A stretch of 34,441 nucleotides of DNA from the NCBI GenBank assembly GCA_017852075.1, contig JAFMLQ010000021.1, positions 1 through 34,441 of the forward strand, written 5' to 3'. Source of the stretch: Flavobacteriaceae bacterium (lineage in GTDB: Bacteria; Bacteroidota; Bacteroidia; Flavobacteriales; Flavobacteriaceae). How positions within the stretch are numbered: position 1 is the first letter of the stretch; every line of letters starts with the position of its first letter. The notes under the pieces were generated by a model, which worked only from the letters and a program-made list of their open reading frames with translations, was not told where the DNA came from and did no database searches. Below are positions 15,919-23,964 of the stretch, piece by piece. Position numbers and translations under genes: made by a program.

Positions 15919-17526
15919 ATGATAAAGTGGCTTTCGGTTCTTTCTCGGTTCGGTTTCTCCTTAGTCCTTTTATTGGTGCTAAATCAATGTCGTTCTGAAG
16001 ACCTAAAAGAAAATCGAAAAGTTTTTCGTTACAATGAGTACAGAAATGTGACCTCCTTAGACCCTGCTTTCTCAAGAAATCCACAAAATATTTGGCCTAT
16101 CAATCAGCTTTTTAATGGGCTGGTACAACTAGACGTAAACTTAGGTATTCAGCCCGAAATAGCACATTCTTGGAGCATAAGCCCAGATGGACTGACTTAC
16201 ACTTTTAACCTTCGAAAAGACGTTTATTTTCACCCTTCCTCTCTTTTTGGAGCACCCCAAACTCGAAGGGTTGTTGCCTCAGATTTTGTGTTTAGTTTTG
16301 ACCGACTGAAAGACCCTGAACTGGCATCACCTGGAAGCTGGGTACTCCAGCAAGTTGCAGATTATAAAGCCACTACAGAAGATGTTTTTACGATTTATTT
16401 AAAAAATCCATTTCCAGCTTTTTTAGGCTTGTTGACTATGCGTTACTGCGCCGTTGTTCCCCGAGAAATAACAGAATATTACGGTGCCAATTTTCGTGCT
16501 CACCCTATAGGTACTGGACCCTTCTATTTTAAACGGTGGGATGAAAATGTAAAATTAGTTTTGCGAAAAAATCCCAATTATTTTGAGAAAGATAACAACG
16601 GACAGAAACTCCCTTATTTAGATGCCATAGCCATACAATTTATCCCAGATATTCAAAGTGAATTTATGCTGTTTTTACAGGGAAAACTTGACTTTATCAA
16701 CTCACTAGATGCATCCTACAAAGATGAACTCTTGACCCCCAAAGGAGCTTTACAGTCCAAATACAAAACACGCATTAACATGCTGAAAGGACCCTACCTC
16801 AACACCGAATATATCGGCATTTATTTGGACAGTGACAATCCTGCTATTCAATCCAAAAAAATACGCCAGGCTATCAATATTGGTTTCGACAGAAAATTGA
16901 TGATTGCCTACCTTCGTAACAATGTGGGCTATCCAGCCAAAAAAGGAATGATCCCAAAAGGGCTTCCGGGAACAAGTTCTGAGGAATTTGAATACAATAC
17001 TGCACTAGCTCGAACTTGGGTAGAGGAATATAAAAAAGACTCGGGAGAAACCCCTACTCTTACTTTAGCCACAGACGCCAATTACCTCGACCTCTGCGAA
17101 TACTTACAGCGAGAACTTCAAAAAATTGGTATTGTAATTAAGATAGAAGTCATGCCTACAGCAACCCTACGCCAAGCCAAATCCTCAGGAAAATTAGAAC
17201 TTTTTCGTGCAAGTTGGATAGCGGACTATCCGGACGCTGAGAATTATCTTTCCTTGTTCAACAGCCTTAACTTTTCTCCAAACGGACCGAATTATACTCA
17301 TTTCAGCAACCCCACTTTTGACCTAATGTATCAGGAAGCATTGAGTTTGGTCTCAGACAGTTTACGGATTGAAAAATACAAAGTAATGGACTCCTTAGCG
17401 CTTTCTGAATCTCCTGTGATCCCTCTTTATTACGATCAAGTTATCCGTTTTGTCCAAAAAAATATTGAAGGAATGGAAATCAATCCCATTAATCTTTTGG
17501 TTTTAAAAAATGTTCAAAAAAAATAA
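15919..17526 (+). CDS. Oligopeptide/dipeptide-binding lipoprotein (ABC transporter substrate-binding protein, SBP_bac_5)
   Basis: A 535-residue periplasmic solute-binding lipoprotein of the DppA/OppA class. The signal peptide ends in VLNQC, with Cys24 the lipid-attachment site. The protein shows the full family pattern: YNEYRNVTSLDPAF near 38-51, NQLFNGLVQLD, SWSISPDGLTYTFNLRKDVYFHP, GTGPFYF, NPNYF, a hinge, and a C-terminal lobe with RASWIADYPDAENYLSLF and NPTFDLMY. The ligand is probably short peptides, but other ligands are known in this family. No permease or ATPase gene is adjacent: mtaB is divergent on one side and rpmE2 convergent on the other, so the transporter partners must be elsewhere. 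A bidirectional terminator follows it closely. A TAAATTCG sequence upstream is a weak promoter candidate. Confidence 0.93.
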   Translation: MIKWLSVLSRFGFSLVLLLVLNQCRSEDLKENRKVFRYNEYRNVTSLDPAFSRNPQNIWPINQLFNGLVQLDVNLGIQPEIAHSWSISPDGLTYTFNLRKDVYFHPSSLFGAPQTRRVVASDFVFSFDRLKDPELASPGSWVLQQVADYKATTEDVFTIYLKNPFPAFLGLLTMRYCAVVPREITEYYGANFRAHPIGTGPFYFKRWDENVKLVLRKNPNYFEKDNNGQKLPYLDAIAIQFIPDIQSEFMLFLQGKLDFINSLDASYKDELLTPKGALQSKYKTRINMLKGPYLNTEYIGIYLDSDNPAIQSKKIRQAINIGFDRKLMIAYLRNNVGYPAKKGMIPKGLPGTSSEEFEYNTALARTWVEEYKKDSGETPTLTLATDANYLDLCEYLQRELQKIGIVIKIEVMPTATLRQAKSSGKLELFRASWIADYPDAENYLSLFNSLNFSPNGPNYTHFSNPTFDLMYQEALSLVSDSLRIEKYKVMDSLALSESPVIPLYYDQVIRFVQKNIEGMEINPINLLVLKNVQKK

Positions 17527-17527
17527 A

Positions 17528-17560
17528 AAAAGCCGCTGAATGAGCGGCTTTCTATTTTAT
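17528..17560. terminator. Bidirectional intrinsic terminator between the peptide-binding lipoprotein gene and rpmE2
   Basis: AGCCGCT (17531-17537), loop GAATG, AGCGGCT (17543-17549). A-rich tract on the left and T-rich tract on the right give a U-run on both strands, so it ends both convergent transcripts. It is the only one of the five convergent junctions in the window with a terminator. Confidence 0.85.
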
Positions 17561-17573
17561 GGTAGAGGAATAC

Positions 17574-17825
17574 TTATTTTTTAAACTTTGCGTATTTGTT
17601 TTTAAACTTATCAATACGACCAGCAGTATCCACTAGTTTAGACTTCCCAGTATAGAAAGGATGTGAAGTTCTTGAGATTTCAAGTTTTATTAAAGGATAT
17701 TCTACACCATCTACCTCAATGGTTTCTTTTGCATTTACCGTTGATTTTGTGATAAAAACATCGTCATTAGACATGTCTTTAAATGCGACTAAGCGATAAT
17801 TGTCTGGATGTATGTCTGCTTTCAT
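17574..17825 (-). CDS. rpmE2: Large ribosomal subunit protein L31, type B
   Basis: An 83-residue ribosomal protein of the 50S subunit. It begins [18 protein letters not shown] and contains [39 protein letters not shown], a full-length match to L31. No CxxC zinc-binding cysteines are present, so it is the type B (zinc-independent) form, which in other bacteria replaces the zinc form under zinc limitation. In Flavobacteriia the type B protein is commonly the only L31, so no zinc regulation should be assumed. It is transcribed from a TAAATTTG box about 17 bases upstream of its start and ends at a bidirectional terminator. Confidence 0.95.
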   Translation of the reverse strand: MKADIHPDNYRLVAFKDMSNDDVFITKSTVNAKETIEVDGVEYPLIKLEISRTSHPFYTGKSKLVDTAGRIDKFKNKYAKFKK

Positions 17826-17842
17826 ATCGTATAAATTGAGTG

Positions 17843-17850
17843 CAAATTTA
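17843..17850 (-). promoter_or_regulatory. Candidate -7 promoter box for rpmE2
   Basis: TAAATTTG on the minus strand, exact to TAnnTTTG, 17 bases before the ATG at 17825. The nearest TTG is 26 bases upstream, too far for the standard spacing. Confidence 0.5.
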
Positions 17851-17920
17851 ATTTTATTTTTTTAATTAAAGAATAACAAGCATTTTTTTTAAATTAGTTT
17901 GAATTTAAACTCACTCACAA

Positions 17921-18445
17921 ATGGATAATCAAAACCCCTCAATCAAAACAACAATTATCAACTTCGGGCTTGTACTAGGCGGAATTACAGTAGTTTTTCA
18001 GCTAATGCTCTTCTTTTTGGACATGCACTACAAAAACGATTCTTCAGTAGGGATTGTTTCTTTAGTGATCATGATTGGATTGTTACTTTATGCCTTTATT
18101 CACTACAAAAAATCAAACGAAGGTTTCATTTCCTTAAGCGAGGCTCTTAAAATTGGTTTAGGAATTGCACTTATATCAGCTCTTATAGGTGTGGTTTACA
18201 CCCAAATTCTAATAAATTTTTTGGATCCCGATACAATGAAAAAACAATTGGAACTTTCGATGGAAACGCTGCGGTCAAAAAACCCTGAAATGCCTCAGGA
18301 GGCTTTAGACTCCGCACGTTCTATTCAAGAAAAAATGTCAAGTCCATTGATTCTTTCCGCTGTTCAAATCATATTTGCCTTGTTTATTGGATTTATCATC
18401 TCCTTAATCGGAGGATTGATCGTTAAGAAATCAAGACCTGAGTAA
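17921..18445 (+). CDS. DUF4199 domain integral membrane protein
   Basis: A 174-residue membrane protein with about four membrane helices at about residues 12-32, 43-62, 75-95 and 145-168. It ends in a positively charged tail (KKSRPE). The pattern, including the early FGLVLGGITVVFQL, the GFISLSEALKIGLGIALISALIGVVYTQIL segment and the acidic-amphipathic linker before the last helix, fits the DUF4199 family of Bacteroidota. In flavobacteria such genes often sit before a glycosyltransferase, as here (25 bases upstream of GT2). The function is unknown; no catalytic or transport motif is visible. A near-consensus TTAGTTTG sequence lies about 20 bases before the ATG. Confidence 0.78.
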   Translation: MDNQNPSIKTTIINFGLVLGGITVVFQLMLFFLDMHYKNDSSVGIVSLVIMIGLLLYAFIHYKKSNEGFISLSEALKIGLGIALISALIGVVYTQILINFLDPDTMKKQLELSMETLRSKNPEMPQEALDSARSIQEKMSSPLILSAVQIIFALFIGFIISLIGGLIVKKSRPE

Positions 18446-18456
18446 GTCAAATTTCG

Positions 18457-18464
18457 TAGTTTTG
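18457..18464 (+). promoter_or_regulatory. Candidate -7 promoter box for the glycosyltransferase operon
   Basis: TAGTTTTG matches TAnnTTTG and ends only five bases before the ATG at 18470, so transcription would start at or near the start codon. It lies in the 24-base gap after the DUF4199 gene. No -33 TTG is obvious. Confidence 0.5.
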
Positions 18465-18469
18465 CACCT

Positions 18470-19429
18470 ATGCAGAACTCTGTAGATTTATCTATTGTAA
18501 TTCCACTTCTAAATGAAGAGGAATCTTTAACTCCTCTCACGAATTGGATTTTTAGCACTTTTGAAAAACTCCCTTATCGTTTTGAAATTCTATTTATTGA
18601 CGACGGGAGTTCAGATGGATCATGGAAAATCATCAACCAGCTCCAAACTAAACACCAAAACATCAAAGGAATTTGTTTTGCCAAAAATTACGGCAAATCA
18701 CAAGCATTGCATGCCGGTTTTGAAGCTGCGAAGGGTACTTATATTGCTACCCTAGATGCAGATCTTCAAGATTCTCCCGAAGAAATTCCTCAAATGATTG
18801 AACAACTCAAAGAAGGCTATGATCTAGTTTCAGGGTGGAAGAAGAAACGTTACGATTCCATTCTATTTAAAAACCTTCCCTCCAAACTTTTTAACTGGGC
18901 TGCACGTAGAGTCTCTGGAATAGTTTTACACGACTTTAACTGTGGAATAAAGGCCTACAAAAGCGAAGTGGTGAAAGCTATTGATGTCCATGGAGAAATG
19001 CACCGATACATTCCAGTACTTGCAGCACAGCAAGGGTTTAACAAAATTGGGGAACAAATAGTCCAGCACCAAGCTCGTAAATATGGAAAGACAAAATTTG
19101 GAGCAGATCGGTTTTTTAAAGGTTTTTTAGATCTGATCACCTTGTGGTTTATCAATAAATTTGGGAAGCGTCCCATGCATTTTTTTGGACTATGGGGAAG
19201 CCTAATGCTGCTTGCAGGTTTTGTTTTTACAGTCTACATAGGAATTGACAAACTCTACTTTGACACTCAGGCAAGATTGATTACCAATCGTCCAGAATTT
19301 TATATTGCATTGACCCTAATGCTTCTGGGAAGTCAATTTTTTATCGCTGGATTTTTAGGTGAAATCATCCTGAGAAATAAACGCAACTCCAAACGCTACA
19401 CACTCAAAGCACAAACTCCCCAAGAATGA
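18470..19429 (+). CDS. Family 2 glycosyltransferase with C-terminal membrane helices (polyprenyl-phosphate type)
   Basis: A 319-residue GT-A fold glycosyltransferase of the dolichol-phosphate-mannose synthase/GtrB class. Key elements are VIPLLNEEESL (10-20), the nucleotide-binding IDDGSSDGS (43-51) and the metal-binding LDADLQD (95-101). GWKKKRYDS and FNCGIKAYKSEV also match the class. Two membrane helices lie near the C-terminus (about 240-260 and 280-305), consistent with transfer of a sugar to undecaprenyl phosphate at the cytoplasmic face. The donor sugar cannot be read from the sequence. Its stop overlaps the start of the phosphosugar mutase (ATGA), and that gene overlaps the ABC exporter (TGATG), forming a tightly coupled three-gene unit. 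Confidence 0.9.
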   Translation: MQNSVDLSIVIPLLNEEESLTPLTNWIFSTFEKLPYRFEILFIDDGSSDGSWKIINQLQTKHQNIKGICFAKNYGKSQALHAGFEAAKGTYIATLDADLQDSPEEIPQMIEQLKEGYDLVSGWKKKRYDSILFKNLPSKLFNWAARRVSGIVLHDFNCGIKAYKSEVVKAIDVHGEMHRYIPVLAAQQGFNKIGEQIVQHQARKYGKTKFGADRFFKGFLDLITLWFINKFGKRPMHFFGLWGSLMLLAGFVFTVYIGIDKLYFDTQARLITNRPEFYIALTLMLLGSQFFIAGFLGEIILRNKRNSKRYTLKAQTPQE

Positions 19430-21129
19430 CCACAGAAGAACGCATTTCGGAATGGCTTCAAGAGCCTTTTGATACGGAAACTCAAAATGCAGTACTGAAT
19501 TTAAAACAAAAACCCGAAAAGCTAGAAGATGCATTTTACACCTCCCTTCAATTTGGAACGGGTGGAATGCGAGGTATCATGGGAGTAGGTACCAACAGAA
19601 TCAATAAGTACACCCTTGGTAAAAGTACTCAAGGCTTGTCTCATTTCTTGAAAAAAAAATATCCAGATGAACAGATTAAGGTTGTCATCGCCTATGATTG
19701 TCGTCATCAAAGTAAATCTTTAGCCAAAGTGGTTGCAGACGTTTTTACTGCGAATGGTATCTATTGTTATCTGTTTAGTGACCTGCGCCCTACTCCTGAA
19801 CTTTCTTTTGCGGTGCGCCATCTAAATGCACACTGCGGTATTGTATTGACCGCTTCACACAATCCACCTGAATACAACGGATATAAAGTATATGGAAAGG
19901 AAGGAGGTCAATTGGTTCCTCCAGAGGACAAAGCAGTCATTCAAGAAATAGAAAAAACCACCTACGATCAAATTCAGTTTAAAGGAAATGCTACGTTTAT
20001 ACATTACGTTGACGAGAAGATAGACAATGCCTATCAAGAAGTAGTACTTCAGGAAGCGAAAATGGAATTGGAAGATCGGAGTGCACTTCAAATTGTCTTT
20101 ACCCCCATTCATGGAACTTCAATCACGGCTATACCCCAGGTATTGAAAAAAGCAGGCTATCAAAATATACATATTGTAAAAGAACAAGAAACACCCGATG
20201 GCGATTTTTCCACGGTAATTTCTCCAAATCCTGAAGAACCCGAAGCCTTAAAAATGGCAGTGGCTTTAGGAGACCAAAAAAATGCAGATCTTGTGATCGG
20301 TACCGATCCCGATGCAGACCGTTTGGGAATTGTGGTTCGAGATTTGGAAAACCAATGGTATTATCTTAACGGGAATCAAATTATGATTGTTTTAACTGAA
20401 TACCTGCTATCCAAAAAACAGGCTCAAAATCAACTCACACCTCAACACTTTATTGCCAGCACTATAGTCTCATCCCCAATGATTAAAGCCATAGCAAAGG
20501 AATATAAAATTCAATTTAAAAACTGTTTAACAGGCTTTAAATGGATTGCCAAACTAATCGAAGACCATCCGGAATTAACTTTTGTGGGAGGAGGTGAAGA
20601 AAGTTTTGGATATCTAGTGGGACATCAAGTTAGAGACAAAGATGCTGTATCGGCAAGCCTTCTAGCTTGTGAACTGGCTTCGGAATTAAAATCGCAGGGC
20701 AAAAGCATTTATAAATTTCTCTTGGAATGTTATCAAAAATACGGTGTATATTTTGAACGCCTTATCTCTCTCACCAAAGAGGGTAAAGAGGGAATCCAAA
20801 CAATTCAAACTTTGATGGATCGATTTAGAAATCACCCCCCAACTCATTTAGGAGGAATTTCAGTGCTAACAATTGAAGATTATTTGTCGGGTATGACAAC
20901 CCACTTCAAAACCAATCAAAAACAAGGAATTGACTTGCCCAAGGCAGACGTACTTATTTTTAATCTAGCTGAGGGCAGCAGAATCTCATTACGACCCAGT
21001 GGAACGGAACCTAAAATTAAATTTTACTTCAGTGTAAAAGGACAATATCTACCTGAAATTGCTTGGCAGGAACAACAACAACAATTCGAAACAAAAATCG
21101 ATAAATTCGTCAAAGACCTTTTAAACTGA
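19426..21129 (+). CDS. Phosphosugar mutase (phosphoglucomutase/phosphomannomutase family)
   Basis: Moves a phosphate between C1 and C6 of a sugar phosphate through a phosphoserine, supplying sugar 1-phosphate for nucleotide-sugar synthesis. The 567-residue protein has the four-domain alpha-D-phosphohexomutase layout. The active-site TASHNP is at 142-147 (Ser144 phosphorylated), the Mg-binding GTDPDADR at about 292-299, the sugar-specificity GGGEESFGY near 389, and the phosphate-binding RPSGTEPKIKFY near the C-terminus. The length and GEESFGY motif fit the PGM/PMM2-like long bacterial subfamily; substrate preference (glucose or mannose) is not determinable. It overlaps both neighbours by one to four bases, so it is translated from the same mRNA as the glycosyltransferase and exporter. 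Confidence 0.93.
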   Translation: MTTEERISEWLQEPFDTETQNAVLNLKQKPEKLEDAFYTSLQFGTGGMRGIMGVGTNRINKYTLGKSTQGLSHFLKKKYPDEQIKVVIAYDCRHQSKSLAKVVADVFTANGIYCYLFSDLRPTPELSFAVRHLNAHCGIVLTASHNPPEYNGYKVYGKEGGQLVPPEDKAVIQEIEKTTYDQIQFKGNATFIHYVDEKIDNAYQEVVLQEAKMELEDRSALQIVFTPIHGTSITAIPQVLKKAGYQNIHIVKEQETPDGDFSTVISPNPEEPEALKMAVALGDQKNADLVIGTDPDADRLGIVVRDLENQWYYLNGNQIMIVLTEYLLSKKQAQNQLTPQHFIASTIVSSPMIKAIAKEYKIQFKNCLTGFKWIAKLIEDHPELTFVGGGEESFGYLVGHQVRDKDAVSASLLACELASELKSQGKSIYKFLLECYQKYGVYFERLISLTKEGKEGIQTIQTLMDRFRNHPPTHLGGISVLTIEDYLSGMTTHFKTNQKQGIDLPKADVLIFNLAEGSRISLRPSGTEPKIKFYFSVKGQYLPEIAWQEQQQQFETKIDKFVKDLLN

Positions 21130-22955
21130 TGTTTTCCACCTTCACAAAAATTCTCAAATTTGGTGCCCCATACAAGGCTTATGCTTTTTTAAACATCTTG
21201 TTTAATGCTTTGTATGCACTTTTTAGTGCGCTTTCATTTGTCTCCTTGATTCCCATGCTCAATGTTCTGTTCAAAACTACCGAAAAGCGTTTGAGTCCTG
21301 GGAAATACGAAGGAATACTTAGCCTTCAAACTTATCTGAAAGACAGTCTAAACTACTATGTTTCCAAGCAATTAGAGCAGAACGTAGAAGGCACGCTCAT
21401 TTTTGTTATAGGCATTGTATTAGGCTTATTTTTCTTGAAAAATATTTGCAATTACCTCGCGCTTTTTTTTATCACCTATCTCAGAAATGGAATCCTCAAA
21501 GACTTGCGAAATACCCTTTATGACAAAATTCTTGTTCTACCCCTCTCCTTTTTCAATGAGAAAAGAAAAGGAGACCTTATGGCAAAAATGACCAGTGATG
21601 TCACAGAAATTCAAAGCTCCTTCTTATCCATTTTGGAATTGATTGTCCGAGAACCTTTGACGATCTTATTTTCACTAGGGGCCATGTTCTTTTTTAGTTA
21701 TCAATTGACTTTTTTTGTATTGTTTTTCATACCACTTTCCGGATGGATTATTTCTCGAATAGGAAAAAAATTAAAGAAACAATCTGCAAACATTCAACAG
21801 GAACAAGGCGATTTTTTATCAATCATAGATGAAACAGTAAACGGACAAAAAATCATAAAGACTTTTGGAGCAGGAGCTCAATTTAAAAATCGATTTAATA
21901 AAGCCACACAACGTTTCTACACTTTTTCTAACAAGTTATTACACCGAGCAAGCCTAGCTGGACCAGCAAGTGAATTCTTAGGAATCGCCGCCATTGGTGT
22001 TTTGCTATGGTTTGGTGGACGAATGGTACTGATCGAAGGGAGTCTCTCAGGCACAACATTCGTAGTATATATCGGTTTGGCATACAACATTCTGACCCCT
22101 GCAAAGGGCATCAGTAAAGCGAGCTATAGTATTCAAAAAGGAAACGCTGCTGCCGATCGAATTTTAGAAATTTTAAATGCAGAAAACAGTCTTGAAGATC
22201 ATCCCTCGGCGATTCCTCTTAAAAAATTTGAAAAAAATATTGTTTTTGATCGAGTTTACTTCCGTTATGAAGAGACCCCCGTGATCAACGATCTTTCCTT
22301 TGAAATAAAAAAAGGGCAAATGGTTGCTTTGGTAGGCCCTTCGGGAAGTGGAAAAACAACTTTAACTTATCTACTCAATCGATTTTACGACATCAATCAA
22401 GGCAAGCTTACAATAGACGGTATCTCATTGGAAAAAATTCAAAAAAAGAGTTTGTACGAACATATTGGAATGGTAACGCAAGAATCTATTCTTTTTAACG
22501 ATAGTATTTACAACAATTTACTCCTAGGAAAATCGGATGCCAGTGTAAGTGAAATTATTGCTGCCGCAAAAGCCGCCTATGCCCATGAATTTATCGAAGC
22601 TCTACCTAAAGGCTATCAAACTCGTATTGGTGACCTTGGGAACAAACTCTCGGGAGGGCAAAAACAACGTCTTACCATCGCTAGGGCACTACTTAAAGAC
22701 CCTCAGTTATTGATTTTGGATGAAGCCACCTCTGCCCTAGACACAGAAGCAGAACAGCAGGTACAACAGGCATTAGAAAAATTAATGCAAAACAGAACCT
22801 CTTTGGTTATTGCCCATCGACTTTCTACGATTCAAAAAGCAGATCTGATATTGGTCTTGGATCAAGGTGCAATTGTTGCTTCAGGAACACACAAAGAATT
22901 ATTATTAGACAGTAAACACTATAAAAATTGGGTTCAAATTCAACAAATGGATTAA
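21129..22955 (+). CDS. ABC exporter with fused membrane and ATPase domains (MsbA-like)
   Basis: A 608-residue half-transporter. The N-terminal part (about 1-345) has six membrane helices of the ABC transporter type I exporter fold with the conserved FFNEKRKGDLMAKMTSDV intracellular segment. The nucleotide-binding domain follows: Walker A GPSGSGKTT (403-411), Q-loop (TQESILFND), signature LSGGQ (507-511), Walker B LLILDE with Glu532, and the H-loop in IAHRLSTI. It acts as a homodimer exporting lipids, glycans or drugs. The overlap with the phosphosugar mutase (TGATG) and the glycosyltransferase suggests export of a glycolipid or lipid-linked sugar. MsbA (lipid A flippase) is a possible identity, but multidrug export is not excluded. 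Confidence 0.9.
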   Translation: MFSTFTKILKFGAPYKAYAFLNILFNALYALFSALSFVSLIPMLNVLFKTTEKRLSPGKYEGILSLQTYLKDSLNYYVSKQLEQNVEGTLIFVIGIVLGLFFLKNICNYLALFFITYLRNGILKDLRNTLYDKILVLPLSFFNEKRKGDLMAKMTSDVTEIQSSFLSILELIVREPLTILFSLGAMFFFSYQLTFFVLFFIPLSGWIISRIGKKLKKQSANIQQEQGDFLSIIDETVNGQKIIKTFGAGAQFKNRFNKATQRFYTFSNKLLHRASLAGPASEFLGIAAIGVLLWFGGRMVLIEGSLSGTTFVVYIGLAYNILTPAKGISKASYSIQKGNAAADRILEILNAENSLEDHPSAIPLKKFEKNIVFDRVYFRYEETPVINDLSFEIKKGQMVALVGPSGSGKTTLTYLLNRFYDINQGKLTIDGISLEKIQKKSLYEHIGMVTQESILFNDSIYNNLLLGKSDASVSEIIAAAKAAYAHEFIEALPKGYQTRIGDLGNKLSGGQKQRLTIARALLKDPQLLILDEATSALDTEAEQQVQQALEKLMQNRTSLVIAHRLSTIQKADLILVLDQGAIVASGTHKELLLDSKHYKNWVQIQQMD

Positions 22956-23003
22956 ACTATTTATATTACACCCTGTCTATATGATATAATCAATAATTTC
23001 AAA

Positions 23004-23558
23004 TTGAAACAACAATCTCTATTTGTGTACGCGCTCAAGCATCCCAGCTCTAGGGAAGAAGCCTTTGCGCGATTGGTTTCTGAGTACAAAGAACGACTGT
23101 ATTGGCATATCAGAAAGATTGTTTTGGATCATGATGACTCAAACGATGTTGTTCAAAACACTTTTATCAAAGTGCATTTGAATATTGAAAATTTTAAAGA
23201 AAACAGTACGCTTTACACCTGGATGTATCGAATAGCTACCAATGAGGCGCTGAATTTCATAAATAGTAAAGCAAAAAAAATGGGATTGCAAAATCAAGAA
23301 TGGGTAGAAGCGGTAGCAGATGGTCTTGTTGCAGATTCCTATTTTGATGGAGATAAAGCAGCGCTGCGATTACAAAAAGAAGTAGCTCGACTCCCTGAAA
23401 AACAACGTATCGTTTTCAATATGAAATATTTTGATGGAATGAACTACGATACCATTTCTGAAATCTTAGACACCAGTGTTGGAGCTTTAAAAGCCTCCTA
23501 TCACCACGCTGTAAAAAAAATAAAAACCAACCTGACCGATGAAGACACGAAAGAATAA
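23004..23558 (+). CDS. Second ECF-type RNA polymerase sigma factor (TTG start)
   Basis: A 184-residue group 4 sigma factor. Region 2 is about residues 20-90 (EYKERLYWHIRKIVLDHDDSNDVVQNTFIKVHLNIENF, then LYTWMYRIATNEALNFI). Region 4 is about 130-180 (LPEKQRIVFNMKYFDGMNYDTISEILDTSVGALKASYHHAVKKIK). No in-frame ATG precedes the first conserved residues: the nearest possible start is TTG at 23004, and the frame is closed by TAA at 22953. The protein therefore begins with TTG unless an ATT or ATA upstream is used. The family pattern begins at about this point. It is followed by a membrane protein whose ATG lies 20 bases inside this gene, and by a periplasmic sensor-like protein, a three-gene signalling module. 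Confidence 0.9.
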   Translation: MKQQSLFVYALKHPSSREEAFARLVSEYKERLYWHIRKIVLDHDDSNDVVQNTFIKVHLNIENFKENSTLYTWMYRIATNEALNFINSKAKKMGLQNQEWVEAVADGLVADSYFDGDKAALRLQKEVARLPEKQRIVFNMKYFDGMNYDTISEILDTSVGALKASYHHAVKKIKTNLTDEDTKE

Positions 23559-23964
23559 TCCCTTCAAAGTACCCAAGGGGTATTTTGATACCTTAGAAGA
23601 AACCTTGTTGGAAAAGACCAAAACCAATTATAACGCTTATGGATTTCAAACTCCAAAAGGTTATTTCAACCATTTAGAAAAGGAAATCCTCCAAAAAACT
23701 ACTAGAAATAACAAAAAAAAGGGCAACATAATTACACGTGTTATATTTGGTAGTGCCAGTATTGCAGCTGCCTTCTTACTTTTTTTTACGCTCCAGAGTC
23801 CTTCAGAAACTTTAGTCGCTGAAAATAAAGAACAGGCTTTTGAAGACTATATTGAAACCTATTATCTTGAAGACTTTGACAGTTTTGAGCTTTTATCCTT
23901 ACTGGAAGAAGGCGAAATTGAATCTACCCTTACTTACAATTCAAAGCCGAGAAATGAAAACTAG
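23539..23964 (+). CDS. Membrane protein with a duplicated PKGYF motif, candidate anti-sigma factor
   Basis: A 141-residue protein with one membrane segment at about residues 67-83 (VIFGSASIAAAFLLFFT). The cytoplasmic N-terminus carries two tandem copies of a short motif, FKVPKGYFDTLEETLLEKT (9-27) and FQTPKGYFNHLEKEILQKT (36-54). After the membrane segment is an acidic periplasmic tail (EQAFEDYIETYYLEDFDSFELLSLLEEGEIE). The gene overlaps the sigma factor by 20 bases and the following gene by 11, the usual organisation of sigma/anti-sigma pairs. There is no zinc-binding anti-sigma motif, so the role is inferred from position and topology. Repeated (V/T)PKGYF-type motifs next to a membrane helix are, from memory, common in Bacteroidota proteins beside ECF sigma factors. 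Confidence 0.75.
   Translation: MKTRKNNPFKVPKGYFDTLEETLLEKTKTNYNAYGFQTPKGYFNHLEKEILQKTTRNNKKKGNIITRVIFGSASIAAAFLLFFTLQSPSETLVAENKEQAFEDYIETYYLEDFDSFELLSLLEEGEIESTLTYNSKPRNEN

Noticed and set aside
15870-15920. Longer N-terminus for mtaB starting at the ATG at 15920
   Set aside because: It would overlap the divergent lipoprotein gene start and span the exact TATATTTG box. The added residues match no MtaB homologue pattern; the 15869 ATG gives a normal start.
23840-23953. Upstream start for the Spy/CpxP-like gene
   Set aside because: The 38-residue extension lies inside the preceding gene and hides the signal peptide; the ATG at 23954 fits better.
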